Below, piece after piece: positions 12,782-27,317 of a stretch of DNA of 64,000 nucleotides. Both the position numbers and the translations under genes were made by a program. Within the stretch, counting starts at the first letter, position 1. Each line of letters begins with the position of its first letter. The notes under the pieces were generated by a model, which was not told the origin of the DNA, did no database searches, and saw nothing but the letters and a program-made list of their open reading frames with translations. The DNA comes from Apiospora phragmitis (Eukaryota; Ascomycota; Sordariomycetes; Amphisphaeriales; Apiosporaceae), in NCBI GenBank assembly GCA_038363925.1, contig JAQQWL010000008.1, positions 1,178,001 to 1,242,000 of the forward strand, in the 5' to 3' direction.

Positions 12782-13989
12782 TTATTTTCTTTTTTTTAAT
12801 TATTTTATTCCCGAAGCGCTAGGATTTTTTAAATATTTTTACTCGTTTATTATATCGGGGTTTAATAAGTTCTTTCTTTTTTTTATTATATTTTTATTAT
12901 AATATTTATTTATTATATTAAATCGAGTTAAAAAACTTATTTTTTATAATAAGTTTAAAAAAACCGAATAATACTATAACTTAATTACTTTTTTTAACGA
13001 ATTTAATTTTAAAACTATATTATACTCTTTTTATTTAAAAAAAAGTAAAAATATATTATATTAAATAATATTTCTCGTTATAAAAAATATATCCGTTATA
13101 ATTAATCCTGTAATAATTCCGGTCTATCGGTTTTTACAGTATTTCGAGTTATTAATAAGTCCCGTAGCTTACGTTTTAAAGAGTAGGCGGCTAATAATTC
13201 TTTACGCGAAGCGAGCGCGGCTTTAGAGAAGGCTTACCGGGAGGCTTAAAAGGCTTTTTAACGTTTAGAGCAGATTCGGCGGCAGCGGAATTCTTTAATA
13301 ACGCGCGGCGTAGAGATGGTTAGGCGTGGTTTTTATTCTTTAAACGAGTTAAAAGCGGCCGAGTACGCCGAGTCCGAGGCGGTTATTAAGGCGTAGTTTT
13401 TTAAAGCGTTTAAAGTAATAGATTAAAACGTAATAAATTTTAACCTTATTTTTTTTTTTAAATTTTTATAATTTTTTCGCGGCGTTTATTAAATATTTTT
13501 TAAGTTTTTAAATATTATTTTTTAATAAGTAATTTTTTTATTAAATAAAATATTAAAAGCTTCGTTTTTTTTTTTTTTTTATTAATAATTTTATTAATTT
13601 TATATTTATATTAATTTATTTTAATTTTAACCGCTAATTCGAATAATAAAATATAAAATATAAAGTGTATCCGTATTATTTTAAATAGTAATAATTAGTA
13701 ATTAATTTTTAAAATAACCTTTATAATTTTAAATAGTTTTATTTTTTTAAAATTTAATTTATTATTTAATCGTTTTATTTTAATATTTTATTATAAGAAA
13801 TAAAGTTTTTCTCCTTTTTTAAAAGTTAGTCCTTTTAATTTTATTTAATCGGTATATAGTTTTATTTATTATTAAAAGAAGGTAAGGTTTTATTATAATA
13901 CAATTTAAAATTCTTTTAATTTTTCGACTTATATAGTTATAATTAGTACTAGCTTTTTTTAAAGGTTTTTTAATAACTTTTAAGTTATA

Positions 13990-16000
13990 TTTATAATTTA
14001 TTTAAAATAATAAAATATGTATAACTTCGTTATTTATATTATTTTAAGTTTTAATTTATTCGCTCGATTTATTTATTCGTTTAGAAATAATAAGTTATAA
14101 ATAGTTTATATTTAATACTAAGTTATGTTATAAGCGATTTTTAAAATTTAGCGGTAAATAGTTTATTTTTATTAGAAATAATCGTTTCGGGTAGCCCGTA
14201 CTAGTTAATAATTATTTAAAGAAATGTGTACGTTAGGTTATTAATATCGCTAGATTTTTTATATAGTAAAAAATAGGTATATTTCGTAAACTTATTTATA
14301 ATTATTAAGATATTATCGTAATTAATTTTAGTTAAGGGTTTTTTTAATAAGGGTAGCTTAACGACGAAATTAAGTGTAATAGTTTTTTATACTTTATTTA
14401 ATAGTAGGATTAGTTATAATTCTTTATATAGCTAGTATTAAATAACTTTAACTTTATTATAAAAATTATATTTATTAATTATTTTAGTTATAATTAATTT
14501 AAGGTTTTTATAATCGAATTATTTAGTAATCCGTTTCTAAATTTTAAATATTCCTTAGTACCCGTGTATAAAGTGTTTATGAAATTTTTTAATAAAGTTT
14601 TCGCGGTACCGCTTAAGGATGTAGATCTTATTTTAGTAAAAAGTGAGACCGTCGTAATCTTCGAGGTGATCTTTAGGATAGTTTATAGGGTCGGGGGTCT
14701 AGTTAAGTTACTAGAATTTAATAATTTAATTATTATTATATTAGACGTAGTTTATAACGTTTAATTATTTTAACGGTATAAAGTTACTATTCTAATTATA
14801 AATAAAGATAGTCCGCGTTTTAAACAAGACCTCCTCCTAGTGGTCCGGTTATCAGCTTAATATATCGGCGCGACTATTCTCGTTACCCTTTTAATAAATA
14901 ATAATAAGGTTAAATTTTAATAAGAATTTAAACTATTATATTTATTATTTATTTAATTTTTTAATAATAATAAATATTATAAGGTTTTTATGATTAATAT
15001 AGACCTTAATTAGCTTTATTATTTTATTAAAATAATATCTCTATTCTTTATAAGTTTTAATAATAATTATTAGCTCTTTATTATAAATCTAATAATTAAG
15101 CTTTAACTCGTTAAACTTTTTCGAAAAAAAATACGACTAGGTATAACTCTCCGTTATTATCTTATTAATTAAGTTATCCTCTAATCGTATAGTTCGATAT
15201 ATCGGTTTTAATTTTAAAAAGCTTAAATAAATTTATTATACAAAATATTAATTCGTTAAGAATTCGCTCTTTAATATTATAAAAGGCCTTATCTTTTTTT
15301 TTTATTTATTAAAATAGTTCGTCCTTCTTCATTAGGTTCCTTAAGAGTATTATTATCCTATTAAATCCGGGGATAAAAATCCGGTAATAATTAATTAATC
15401 TTAAAAAGGATTTAATTTCTATAACGTTTATAAACATAAGCTACTCTTTAATTACTAAGATTTTTAAAGGTTTTATTCGGATTTTATTTAAAAATATTAT
15501 ATATTTTATAAAAATAACGAATCGTTAATAAAATTCGCTCTTTTTTAAATTAATTAATAGGTTAACGTCTTATAACTTTTAAAATATTAGTTTTATATAC
15601 TCTCGGTATTACTTATTATTTCGGGAATAAATAAGGATATTATTAAAGTATATTATAATAGATTTATTAAAATATTTTCGTAAAATATAATTAATTATAA
15701 ATTAAAAGTTAATTAATATATTAATTAAATTAAACAATATAACTTAATATTCGAAATAGCCGTATTTAGTTTAAAACGCGGTTTTTTATTTTTTTCCCTT
15801 TTTAATTCAGATTAAGTTATATATATTAAAAAGGTCGAGTATTATAAAGATTTTAGCGTTTAATAATTTATTTTATAGGTCGCCGATTAAAAATAAAAGG
15901 TACCGGTTTTTAATAGTGATTTTATTAAGCTTTCGGTAATCGATATATATCCGCTACTTAGGTTTCCCGTCCTTGCTCTTTTTTAAAATAAAGAGGATAA
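13990..16000 (-). pseudogene. pol relic of retrotransposon A (RT-RH-IN)
   Basis: Reverse transcriptase: rc of about 15930-15990 reads KSKDGKP..IYIDYRKL, and rc of about 15620-15670 reads IIIYFNNILI, a RIP-altered YLDDIL catalytic box. Integrase: rc of about 14050-14115 reads TNK, IERIN with stops where Gln codons stood, matching the TDGQTERxN integrase motif. Order and motifs are those of Ty3/Gypsy. No function is possible. Confidence 0.75.
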
Positions 16001-19000
16001 AGGAGCCTATTAAGGATATAAATAGTTATATAACTCTTTTCTCGAGATTTTTTATAATATACTCTTTTAAGGCTTATTTATACTCCTAATTAAATTTATA
16101 TATAAGTATAAATAAAGGTTCTTTCTTATTTTTAAAAGGTATTTTATAATTTTACCGTATATAAGGCGGTAAGCCTATTTCTAATTTCTTATTAAAAAAT
16201 ATTTCGAATTATCGATATTTTTTTAATATAATCGTTATAATATTCGGCTTAAACTCTTTAATAATAATATATATTTTAAAAACTTTAATTTTATTAAGAG
16301 GTCGTTTCCTAAACTATTATTTATTAATTAAACCTTTTTTTAATATATTTTATTAAAGTTAGCCTATTTTTTAATTAATTTTAAAATTATTTACTTATAA
16401 TTAAAGTATTTTTAAAATTATATTATATCCTGCAACGTTCGTAATATTATACGTAATTTATTTATAACGTTTTCCGATATCGATTAAAAGGTTCACGACT
16501 TCTTTTTATACTTTTTTCTTGTTATAAGTTATAAATTTTTTATTAATAGTTTTAAATCGGTATAAGGCGTTTTTCTCTTATTATTTAAATTTAAAATAAT
16601 TAATAATTAATAATTCATAATAAAATATAATTTCCTTATACTTCGTTATCGAGTAACGCTTTAATATAAACTTTTTTTATATTTATTGTTAATATAATAT
16701 ATTTATAAATAGTTCAATTATTTATTATTTAATATAAGGACCTATTTTAGTCCGCTTATTATTATTTTTTTATAATAGGCGGCGTTTATTTCTTAAACGC
16801 TATTCTTATAAATAATTAATAATTTTTTATAATTAATCCTCGTATCGTTATTATTATTCCCTTTATTCTTTATAAGGCGCTTTTTAATATACCGGTAGGG
16901 GTATTTCTATACTTCTCCTTATACGAAATACTATTTTTAATACTTGAGATCCGGGGTTTTCAAGTAATTTAAAAGTTTATTAAGTTTATAATAATTTATA
17001 AATACTTTATAAATTCTTTAATATATTAAAAATGTTTTTTTATCAGATATATACTTATATATCTTAAAAACGTTAAGCGCTTTTTTTAAACGTTTATAAG
17101 CTCGTAATTTTTCCTAAGTGTGTTTCAAATATTAATCCTCGAAATACTCTTTTTAATCTCGTCCTTTTAAATAATATTATTATAATTACTATAAATCTTT
17201 TTATATTAATAAGTACGCGTATTATTTATTAAAGATCGACGTTCGGATTTTTTTAATAATATAGTTCGGGTATAGTTATATAATAAGTTATTTATTAATC
17301 TTTTAAAGAAACTATTTATACTTAAATTTCTTTACAAAGTATTCTATATAAATATTATATACGTATAAAATTTATAAAAACATGAAATGTTTTTTATATA
17401 TAAAAGAAATTCGTAAATTATTTTTTACGGCGTAATTACCGTAAATTTCTTAATCGAACCTAGCCGTAATAAATATTTAATATAGGTGTTTCGAGTTAGG
17501 GTAAAGAATATTAAAGATGGCTAACTATTTATCGGTTTTTAAGTCTTTAAACTTAGCGATCTCGTATATTAATTTATTTATTAATATACTTATTAAGCGT
17601 TTATAGTTTATAAATTACTTTAATTAGTTCGTAATATTATTTATTAAATTACTATTTTCGTTATAAAGGAAGGATTATTCCCTTTATATTATTATAACGC
17701 TTCGGCTATAATCCTTTTTATTTCCCGGGGTTTTAAAGAATTATCTAGTATTTTCCTTATCCGTTAAATAAGAAATATACCTATTATTATAGCAAGCTAT
17801 TTAATAATAACGTTATTATTTTTAATAATTATTATAAGGGTATCCTTTACTTTAATAATATTAACTTATTTTTTATTTAAAACTCGTTAAAAGTCCTTTT
17901 TTAATACTTAATATTTTTAAGCGTAATATCTTATTTTTTAATAATTATAATAAATATTACGTAACTTCTTATTTTATTTATTATATTTAATAATATCGAA
18001 ATTTATAAGCTTATTATAATAACTATATATTATAATATTTTTAAGCGGTATATAATTATATTAATATAATCACCCCGTATTAGTTTAAATTTAACTAGTT
18101 TATCGCTAAGGTCCGCTTTATTTCTCGCGGCGTTATTTATATATATAAGTATTAATTTTAATAATAAATTCTATATATAAAAAAGAATTATTAAAGGCGT
18201 TAAGCCGGCTAAATTCGTTCTTAATATTATCCTTTAGTTTTTAATAATATATTATAATTTTTATAGCTTCGGTATAATTTAATTAAATTATAATACGCCG
18301 GAATTTAGCTATATAAAAAGCGGCTAATCCTTTTTATTTAAAGGTTTTAAGTTTTTTCTTTATTTATTATTTTTCGTCGAGGTTTTAAAAAAGTAATTTA
18401 AAAGCTTATTTAAAACCGTCGTAACTTTTAAAAATACGTTATACCTCTATGCGGCATAACTTAACCTATTAATTATTTTTTATTAGTTTATTTAAATAAG
18501 GTTTAAATTAAGCGAGTATTTTATTTTTAAAAAACGAGGCGGCGTAAATAACTCGTTAAGTAACGTTTTAGAACGTCTTTTTATAAAATCGTTAATAATC
18601 TTTAATTTAAATAAAAAAAATTTAAAAATTTCCGCTTATTTCGTTAAAAAGTATTAACGTGTTAATCTTTATACCCTTTTTTAATATAATAAGGGTTTAA
18701 ATAGTATTAATAGTTATATAAAAGAGATATATTTCCTCGTATAACTTATTAATATTATAAGGTATTTATTTTAAGGTACTTTTAATTAAGAGTTTATTAC
18801 GCTTTTTTTCGAGCTTAATATAATAATACTAATAGTTGGCGCTTTCTTGCTTAAATTCCTTAATTCGCTTAGTTAGCGCTTATCGGGTAGGTTCGTCGTT
18901 ATTATCGTCGCTATCGATATTTATAGCAGGGTCCCGTTAAGAGGCGCTAAGGGTGGCGATAGGAGTCTTTCCTTGTCGGACGGTATTGCTAAGGCTAGGT

Positions 19001-19072
19001 ATAGATATAGTTCTTGTGATATTATTGCTCGAAGGTCTAGGTAATGACTCGTAAGAATAAGAGTAATTAAAA

Positions 19073-19464
19073 TATAATAAATATTATTTAAGTTTTAAAA
19101 GAAACTCAATAAAACGTATTAAAGTTTATATTAATAATATAAGAGAGTATTTAAACGTGCGATAAAAGTCGCTTTTATCGATATAATAAGTAATAGCTTA
19201 TAAGAATAAAAGTAATGGAAAAGCGCGGGCTTTAAAAGTATTTATAATAGTTTCGTTAAAGCTATTTATTTTATTAATAAGTTAAGATTAATATTTAAAT
19301 TAATTATTAAAATAAAAAATATTTATATAAAATATATAAGGAATATCCGTCGTTATATATTTAATCTCTTCTTTTATTAATCCGTTAAATTACTTAGCTC
19401 ACCTTTATATTCTAATAATCCGGGTGATCCCCTCGTTAATTAAATTACCGGCTCACTTCGTTAT
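19073..19464 (-). repeat. 5' LTR of retrotransposon A, first piece
   Basis: Aligns with the left 392 bp of the LTR at 12145. It stops exactly where element B begins and continues at 27318 after the duplicated GTTAT. Confidence 0.85.
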
Positions 19465-20109
19465 TATAACGAACTAAGTTTCTAGGGAAACTAAGTAGAA
19501 CGTACTGGGTTTATATTAGCTTAGACGAGATAGTATCTAGGCGTGCAATAGGCCTTTACATTTATTAATATAATAAATAATAACTGTAACTTAAATCGTA
19601 AACTTGAAGGTATAATTTAAAGTATTTATAAAAGTCGTTAAGGTATATACCTTATTTATAAGTTAAAATAAATACTTAAATTAATTATTAAAATAGAAAG
19701 TGTTTATATAAAATATAAAAAGAAACGTTCGTAATTATATATTTAATCCCTTTTTTATTAATCTTTTTAGATTACTTATTAGCTTATAATAATTTGTTAT
19801 TAGCTCACGGTGATCCCGTTATTAGCTTACGGTGATCTATTCCTTAGATTACGGTAATCCACTTTAGCTGGTTTACTCGGAACGCCGTAGTTTCGTAACG
19901 TCCGTCCTTGGCCTTTATAGGTATGCGTCCGTCCCATGGTTTGCCGGAGAGGCGTCGTACTGGGCCGTCGGCCGCGGAGTAGGGGTGAGTTCGCGTTAGT
20001 GTAATTAGCGGTTCGGTCGATGCTAGTAGTATCGTAACTTGGTCGGGTATCGTAGTTCCGTGCCGACGTTTTATAAGTTTAGGCCGCGTAATTAGGCTAG
20101 GTTATAATA
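19465..20109 (-). repeat. 3' LTR of retrotransposon B
   Basis: 645 bp, TATAACGAACTAAG at left to GGTTATAATA at right. It contains several copies of a GATCACGGTGATC-like palindrome in RIP-altered form near 19800-19865. Confidence 0.88.
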
Positions 20110-21429
20110 TTATCCTCCTTTTTTTAATTATTTTATTTTTAAAACGCTAAGTTTTATAAATACTTTTATTTTTTTATTTCGTTAAGTTTTAATAAGTTCC
20201 CTTTTTTTTATTCTTATAATATACGCTTATTATATCGTTTAATCGTATCGAGAAATCTCGGTTAAAGAAAATTATTACGCGTTTAGCTCTTATTATTAAT
20301 ATAGAATTTATAGGCGACTTAACCGATATATTTTATACTCGTTATTTTCGTTAAAACTTAACGTATTATATAAACGAGAAATCGTTTCGTTATTCGGAAT
20401 ATATCCGGGTTAGTCGTTTTTACGACGGCATTTTTATTACGTCGGCTTTAATGAAGCTAGCTACTTAATAAAAGAAGCTAGAATTAAAAGAGGTAGATAT
20501 AGAGGAGGTTCTATTTTTATTATAGACTTAATTATTTATTACCTTAGGTCGGCTAGCCCGTTTTCGTTAAATAAAGAAGGTCGTAGTAAAAAAACGCTCG
20601 GAAACGTTTCGTTGGGGGATATAAGAGCTAGATAAGGAGGATAGTGTTCTTTTTTTGATTATTAATTAGGAAAACTTCGTTTTAGGTGATTTGCGCTCTC
20701 TAGGTGTTTTTAGGAAGGTCGATTAGTCGTTCCTTAGCCTGGGCGACTTTTCGGAGCCCGGCCCGTTAGTTCCGTCGTTTGAACTCCCGAAGTTTTTTAG
20801 CGGTGTTCGCTAAGTGTTTTTTAAGCTTTTAAGTATTATTTTTTAGTAAGTAGCCTTTCTATTTAACGGGAGGTATTTTTATCCTCGGTTAATCTTTTTT
20901 TTTCGATAATTTATTCGATTTTATATTCGTATTAATTTGTTTCGATTTTTAGTTATATATTAAACGTTATATATATTAAGGTTAATTCGAATAATAAAAT
21001 ATGAAATATAGGGTGTATCCGTATTATTTTAAGTAGTAATAATTAGTAGTTAGTTTTTAAAATAATTTTTATAATTTTAAATAATTCGATTTTTTTAAAA
21101 TCTAGTTTATTATTAAGCCGTTTAGTTTTAATATTATATTATAAGAGGTAAACTTTTTTTCCTTTTTTAAAAGTTAGTTTTTTTAATTTTGTTTAATTAA
21201 TATATATTTTTATACGTTTTTAAAAAAAGGTAAGGTTTTTTTATAACGATATTTAAAGTTGTTTTAGTTTTTCGACTTATATAGTCGCTATCGGTACTAA
21301 TTCTCTTTTTAAAGGTTATTTAATAACGTTTAGATCGAACCCGTAATTTATTCGAAATAGTAATATGCGTATTATCTCGTTATCGGCGCTATTATATACT
21401 AACTAGGCTATTAGTAATAGTTGTACTTA

Positions 21430-24400
21430 ATTATTTTATTCGTTATTTACGTAGTATCGTAAGTATTATTTTAGGGTTTAGTTTATACGTTTAGTTTAGC
21501 CGTCGGTTTAGGGGTAATAAGTTGTAAATAGCTTATATTTAACTCTTAATTAAGTTATAAATAACTTTTAAAACTTAGCGGTAAATAGTTTATTTCGGTT
21601 CGAAATAATTATTTCGAATAGTTTATATTAATTAACGATCGTTTATAAGAATATATACGCGAGGTCGTTAATATTACTTATTTCTTTATAAAAAAAGAAG
21701 TAAGTATATTTAATAAGCTTATTTATAATAATTAAAATATTATCGTATTAGATTTTCGTTAAAAGTTTTTTTAACGGGGGTAGTTTAACGATAAAGTCTA
21801 GCGTAATTATTTTTTAAGCCTTATTTAGGGGTGTAATTAGTTATAACTCTCCGTAAAGCTTATACCTAGCGGACTTCGCTTTATTATAAAGGTTATAGTC
21901 GTTAATTACTTTAACCACGGCGGCCTTTAGGTTTTCGTAATCGAATTATTTAAGGATACGTTTTTAAGTTTTAAATATTCTTTAGTACCTATACGCGGGG
22001 TGTTCGTAAAATTTTTAAATAAATTTTAAACGGCATAACTCTGGGATGTAGGTCTTGTTTTAGTAGTAAGTGGCGCTATTCTAAGTACTGAATTAGCTAT
22101 TAGCGGGGTTTAGAATATATTTCTTAAACTCTTTTATTTATTTATTATAGTATTATACTTTATTAATAACGTTTAATTACCGGGATAGTATAAGATTATT
22201 ATCCTAGTTTTATATAAATAGCGTTCGTGTTTTTAAGGGAACGTTTATTTTATAATTTAATCGTTAGCTAAGTACGTCCGCTTTACCGTTCTCGTTATTT
22301 TTTTAATAAATAATAATAAAGTTAAATTTTAATAAGAATTTAAACTATCGTATTTATCGTTTATTTAGCTCTTTATTAGTAATAAACGAAGTAAGGTTTT
22401 TATAATTAATATAAACTTTTATTAAAATACTTATACCGTTTAAATAATATCTCTATTTTTTATAAGCTTTAATAATAATTATAAGCTTTTTATCGTAAAT
22501 TTAATAATTAAGCTCTAGTCCGTTTAGCTTTTTAAAAAAGAATACGACCGGGTGCAGCTTCCCGTTATTATTCCGTTAATTTAGTTAGCCTCCGATCACG
22601 TAGTTCGATACGTCGGTCTCGATTTCGAATAATTATATAAAGTCTACTATACGAAGTATTAATTCGTTAAGGATTCTTTTTTTAATAACTTAAAAAGCTA
22701 TCTTTTCCGTATTTATTTATTTAAATAGTTCGTTTTTTTTAATTAAGTTCGTTAGGGGTATCGCTACTTTATTAAAACCGGGGATAAAAATCCGGTAATA
22801 ATTAACGAGTTCTAAGAAAGACCTAACTTTTATAGCGCTTATAAGTATAGGCTATTCTTTAATTATTACTATTTTAAAAGGTTTTATTCGAATTTCTCCG
22901 AGTAATATTATATATTTTATAAAGGTAATTATTTCTTTATAAAATACGTTCTTTTTGGGGTTAATTAAGAGGTTAATATTTTAAAGCTTTTATAAGATTA
23001 TAACGATATATTATCGGTGTTCGTTTTTATTTTTAGAATAAATTAAGATATTATCGAGGTAAACGATAACGAATTTATTAAGGTATTCTCGTAATACGTA
23101 GTTAATTATATTTTAAAAGCTAGTTAATATATTAATTAAGCCGAAAAGTATAACGAGATATTTAAAATATCCGTATTTCGATTTAAACGCGGTTTTTTAT
23201 TCGTTTCTTTCCTTAATCTAAATAAGGCCGTATACGTTAGGCAAGTCGAGGTCGGTATAGACCTTAGCCTTGTATAGCTTATTATATAGGTCGTTAATAA
23301 GGGGAAAAGGGTACCGGTTTTTAATAGTAATATTATTAAGTTTTTAATAATCGATACATATTCTTTATTTAAATATTCCGTTTTTATTTTTTTTAAAAAC
23401 GAAGAGTATAAAGTATTTAATTAATAACGTAAATAGCCGTATATATCCCCTTTTAAAGTTTTTTTCGATATACTTTTTTAAAGCTTATTTATACTCTTAG
23501 TTAAGTCGGTATATTAATATGAAATATGGTTCCTTCCCTTTTTTTAGGGGTATTTTATAATCTTAACGTATATGTTAAAGTAGTCCGGTCTTTAATTCTC
23601 CGCTAAAGAGGTCGCTAAACTGCTTGTACTCGTTCGGTATCTATACCGTAACGTTTATCTTGAGCTCTCTAGTAACGATATAAGCTTTAAGTATCGTAAG
23701 CTCGCTCGGGGCTCCTTTTATAGGATGCCGCTCGGTAGTTAAATCTCTTTTTAATATATCTTATTAAAGTTAGCCTGTTTTTTAATTAACTTGTAAATTA
23801 TTTACCCGTAAATAAAATATTTTTAAAATTATATCGTAACTTAATATATCCGTAATATTATATATAATTCGTTCGTATCGTTAATCGATAATAATAAAAA
23901 AGTTCGCGATTTCCCTCCGTATTATTTTATTTTCGTACGTTATAAGTCTTTTATCGACGGTTTTAAGTCGATAAGGGGCGTCTTTTTTTTATTATTTTAA
24001 TTTTAAGCGATTAACGATTCGTAATAAGATATAATTTCTTTATGCTTCGTTATCGAGTAGCGCTTTAATATAAACTCTTTTTACGTTTATTATTAGTATA
24101 ATGTGCTCGTGGATATCTCGTTTATCCGTGGTGTGGCACAGGGACCTATCTTGTCCCGCCTAGTGCTGTCCCTCTATAGTAGGCGGCGTTTATTTCCCGA
24201 CCTCTATGTAGGTTAACCGGCTTCCTACGCGCGTTCTTATGCGCGTTCCCGGCGTCGTTGCCGTCGTTCCCTCGTGGTTAGCTATAAGGCGTTATACGCG
24301 GGTGGTAGTGTTTCGGGGTTTCTTCCCGTATATAGCGCTAATCCTAACGCTTAAGACTTTAGTTTTTCCTAATTAATAAAGTCGAGTTAGTATTTTTTAA

Positions 24401-25560
24401 GATAGATTATTCTTTCCGTTTAGCGTGCTTTAGAGATCTTCTCGTTTTCTTATATTAGTTATACTTATTAGGGTACGCGGATATTGCGTCCGTTAACGGT
24501 TAAGAATACGTTGCTACGTTATACCTCTCTAATCGTTAAAGGAGTATTATAAGTTTAGTACGTGTATATAGGTTTTAAATTAAATTAATTACTTAGCGTT
24601 CTAGCGGTTCGTCCGGCTTATACTTTTTAAAAATACTACGCGTTTTCTTAGCGTCGTTTATAGGCTCGGGATTTTTCCTATACGTACTCTAAGCATCGGT
24701 CCTCCGTATAGTTTTTCTAGTTCTATTAGTCCAGGTAATATTTCCGGGGCCACCTTAGGTCTTTTTTTATTAATAGATAAGCTTATCGTTCATTAGGTAT
24801 AGAAGTTCGGATCTTCCCGATGTCGTAATCGGCGTATAGGTGCCTAACTAGGTTTCGTCCGATCCGTCGGGGGAACTATTCGTTCTCGAGTTTCTTTGCG
24901 AGGTATTCCGTATACCCGTCGTGGATGCAGGATATTTAAAAGAGGGTGAAGTATCCCTCGTTAATCGGGGTAACTCGTGGGTCATTTTTTATAGCGTAGT
25001 ATCCGTAGATCCCTTATTCGAACCCGGCGGTAATAAGCCTTTGTCGTGTTCGTTTAGAATCGGGGCTTATAATTCCGGGGATAGCTAGTTACTTATTAGT
25101 TTTAAGGTCTCGAGTCTTTATAAGCTTTATAACTAGTTCGTTAACGGGTATCCTAATTAGTTTCTCGGGTTTTTCGGTTTATTTAGCTAGTTTTACGAGA
25201 GCTCTAAAGTTATTATTAGTAAAGTTACTATCGCTATCGCCGTCGTCCTTTTTTATTATCGCGAGTATCTATAAGGTACGTCGTTATTTTAAGGCTTTAA
25301 AGAATTATCCGGTTCTTTCTTTATCCGCTAAGTATATAGTATAACCGTTGTCGTAATAAGCCGTTTAAATTAAACTGCCGTATAGCACGTTAAGCGTATT
25401 AACGCTATTATTTTTAATAACTATTAGGGTTAGTTCTTTTTTAGTAACGTTAATTTATCGTCCGTTAAGGACTCGCTAAAATACCTTTTTAAAGCTCCGG
25501 CATTCTTTAGCGTAATATCCTTTCTTTTAATAGTTATAATAAGTAATATTCTGCTTTTTA
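21430..25560 (-). pseudogene. gag-pol relic of retrotransposon B
   Basis: Nucleocapsid zinc knuckle: rc of about 25495-25552 reads YYNY.KKGYYAKECR, a CxxCxxKGHxAxxC box in which Cys and His became Tyr (G->A, C->T). RT: rc of about 23035-23090 reads KFVIVYLDNILI, the YLDD box with the last Asp changed to Asn. Integrase: rc of about 21490-21545 reads YYP.TDG.TKRIN with Gln codons turned to stops. The gag-RT-IN order on one strand is diagnostic of Ty3/Gypsy. Not functional. Confidence 0.8.
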
Positions 25561-26666
25561 CCGTCCTTTTTTCGTTAAGTAACGTCGAAATCTATAAGTC
25601 CGTTATAGTAACTATATATAATAGTTCGGGGCTTAAATAACGGTCGTAATTATTATAATTATTTAGTATTAACTCGGTTATTATTAATTTAAGGTCGGCT
25701 GTTTTACTTTAATTAGCCTCTTTACTTCTCCTTAAGCCTCTTATAAAATCGCGTATTAATCTTAATAATTAATTCTATATAGCTAAAGAAGTTTTTTAAC
25801 GTATTAAGTTTGCTTAGTTCGTTTTTAACCTCTTTTTTAAAGCCTCGGTAATATATTATAATTTTAATGTCCTCGGTATTATCGAATCGTATTATAATAC
25901 GTCGGAACTCGGTTATATAGCTTATAATTAACCCTTTTTATTGTAAGGTTTTAAGTTCTCGTTTAGCTTATTGTTTTTCGTCGGGGTTTTAAAAGAGTAA
26001 CTTAAAGGCGTCCTTAAATCCTTTATAACTCTTAAAAATATATTATGCCTTTATTCGGTAAAGTTCGACTTATTAATCGTGTTTTATAAATTCGTTAAAG
26101 TAAGGTTTAAACTAGGCGAATATTTTACCTTTAAAAAACGAGGCGGCGTATATTACGCGTTAAATAAAATCGGTGAACGTTTTTTTATAAAATCGCTAAT
26201 AAGCCTTAACTTAGACTAAAAAGCTTCGTAAATTCCCGCTAGTCTTATTAAACGTAATTAAGGTACTAATCTTAACTCCCTCCTTCGGTGCGACGGGGGT
26301 TTTAATGATATTGGCGGCTGCGCGGAAGAGTCGAACCTCTTCCTTTAATTCTCGCATATCGTTATCGTTATCTAGCTCGGACCGCTAGTAGCCTTTAAAG
26401 GTAGTATTCTCGCCTTTAAAGCGTGCGTAATAGGTTTTATAATTAGTATTCTCTTACTTTAAGGCTTTAAGCTTTTCTTTAAATACCGGGGCCTCGTCGT
26501 CGCTTTCGTTATTATTAACGTTTATACGAAGGGGCAATTACGTAATACTAAGTCTAGTAATTAATACTTTCCCGTAACGGGCGTTATTAATAAGAGTAAA
26601 TATCGTTTTTATAGGTTATTACTTAGGGGTTTAAGTAATAACTTATAAAAATAAAAATAATTAAAA

Positions 26667-27312
26667 TATAACGAAATAAGTTTTTAAAAAAATTAAATAA
26701 AACGTACTAGGTTTATATTAATTTAAACGAAATAATATTTAAACGTATAATAAATTTTTATATTTATTAATATAATAAATAATAACCGTAATTTAAATTA
26801 TAAACTTAAAGGTATAATTTAAAATATTTATAAAAATCGTTAAGGTATATACTTTATTTATAAATTAAAATAAATATTTAAATTAATTATTAAAATAAAA
26901 AATATTTATATAAAATATAAAAAGAAACGTTTATAATTATATATTTAATCCTTTTTTTATTAATCTCCTTAAATTACTTATTAGCTTATAATAATCCGTT
27001 ATTAGCTTACGGTAATCCCGTTATTAGCTCACGGTGATCTATTCCTTGGATCACGGTGATCCACTCCAGCGGGCTCACTCGGAACGCCGTGGTCTCGTAA
27101 CGTCCGTCCTTAGCCTTTATAGGCATGCGTCCGTCCCATGGTCTGCCGGAGAGGCGTCGTATGAGGCCGTCGGCCGCGGAGTAGGGGTGAGTTCGCGTTA
27201 ATATAGCTGGCGGTTCGGTCGATACTGGTGGTGTCGTAGCCTGGTCAGGGCATCGTAATTCCGTGCCGACGTTTTATAGGTCTAGGCCGCGTGATTAAGC
27301 TAGGTCGTAATA
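26667..27312 (-). repeat. 5' LTR of retrotransposon B
   Basis: 646 bp partner of 19465-20109. The right ~320 bp is much less mutated than the left half. It holds spaced palindromic boxes (GGATCACGGTGATCC and variants) near 27000-27065. Confidence 0.88.
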
Positions 27313-27317
27313 GTTAT

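Larger units (their letters stand above)
19465..27312 (-). mobile_element. Ty3/Gypsy LTR retrotransposon B, nested in the 5' LTR of A
   Basis: 7,848 bp with LTRs 19465-20109 (645 bp) and 26667-27312 (646 bp) and an exact 5-bp target duplication GTTAT (19460-19464 and 27313-27317). Gag zinc knuckle, RT and integrase relics lie in that order on the minus strand. It is a relative of A but distinct in its LTR. Less strongly RIP-mutated than A in places (for example about 24.10-24.25 kb and in the right LTR), as expected for the younger insertion. Confidence 0.9.

Noticed and set aside
14564..14764. 66-residue open frame inside retrotransposon A
   Set aside because: Low-complexity Val/Ile/Phe text generated by RIP-skewed DNA; overlaps antisense to the pol relic.
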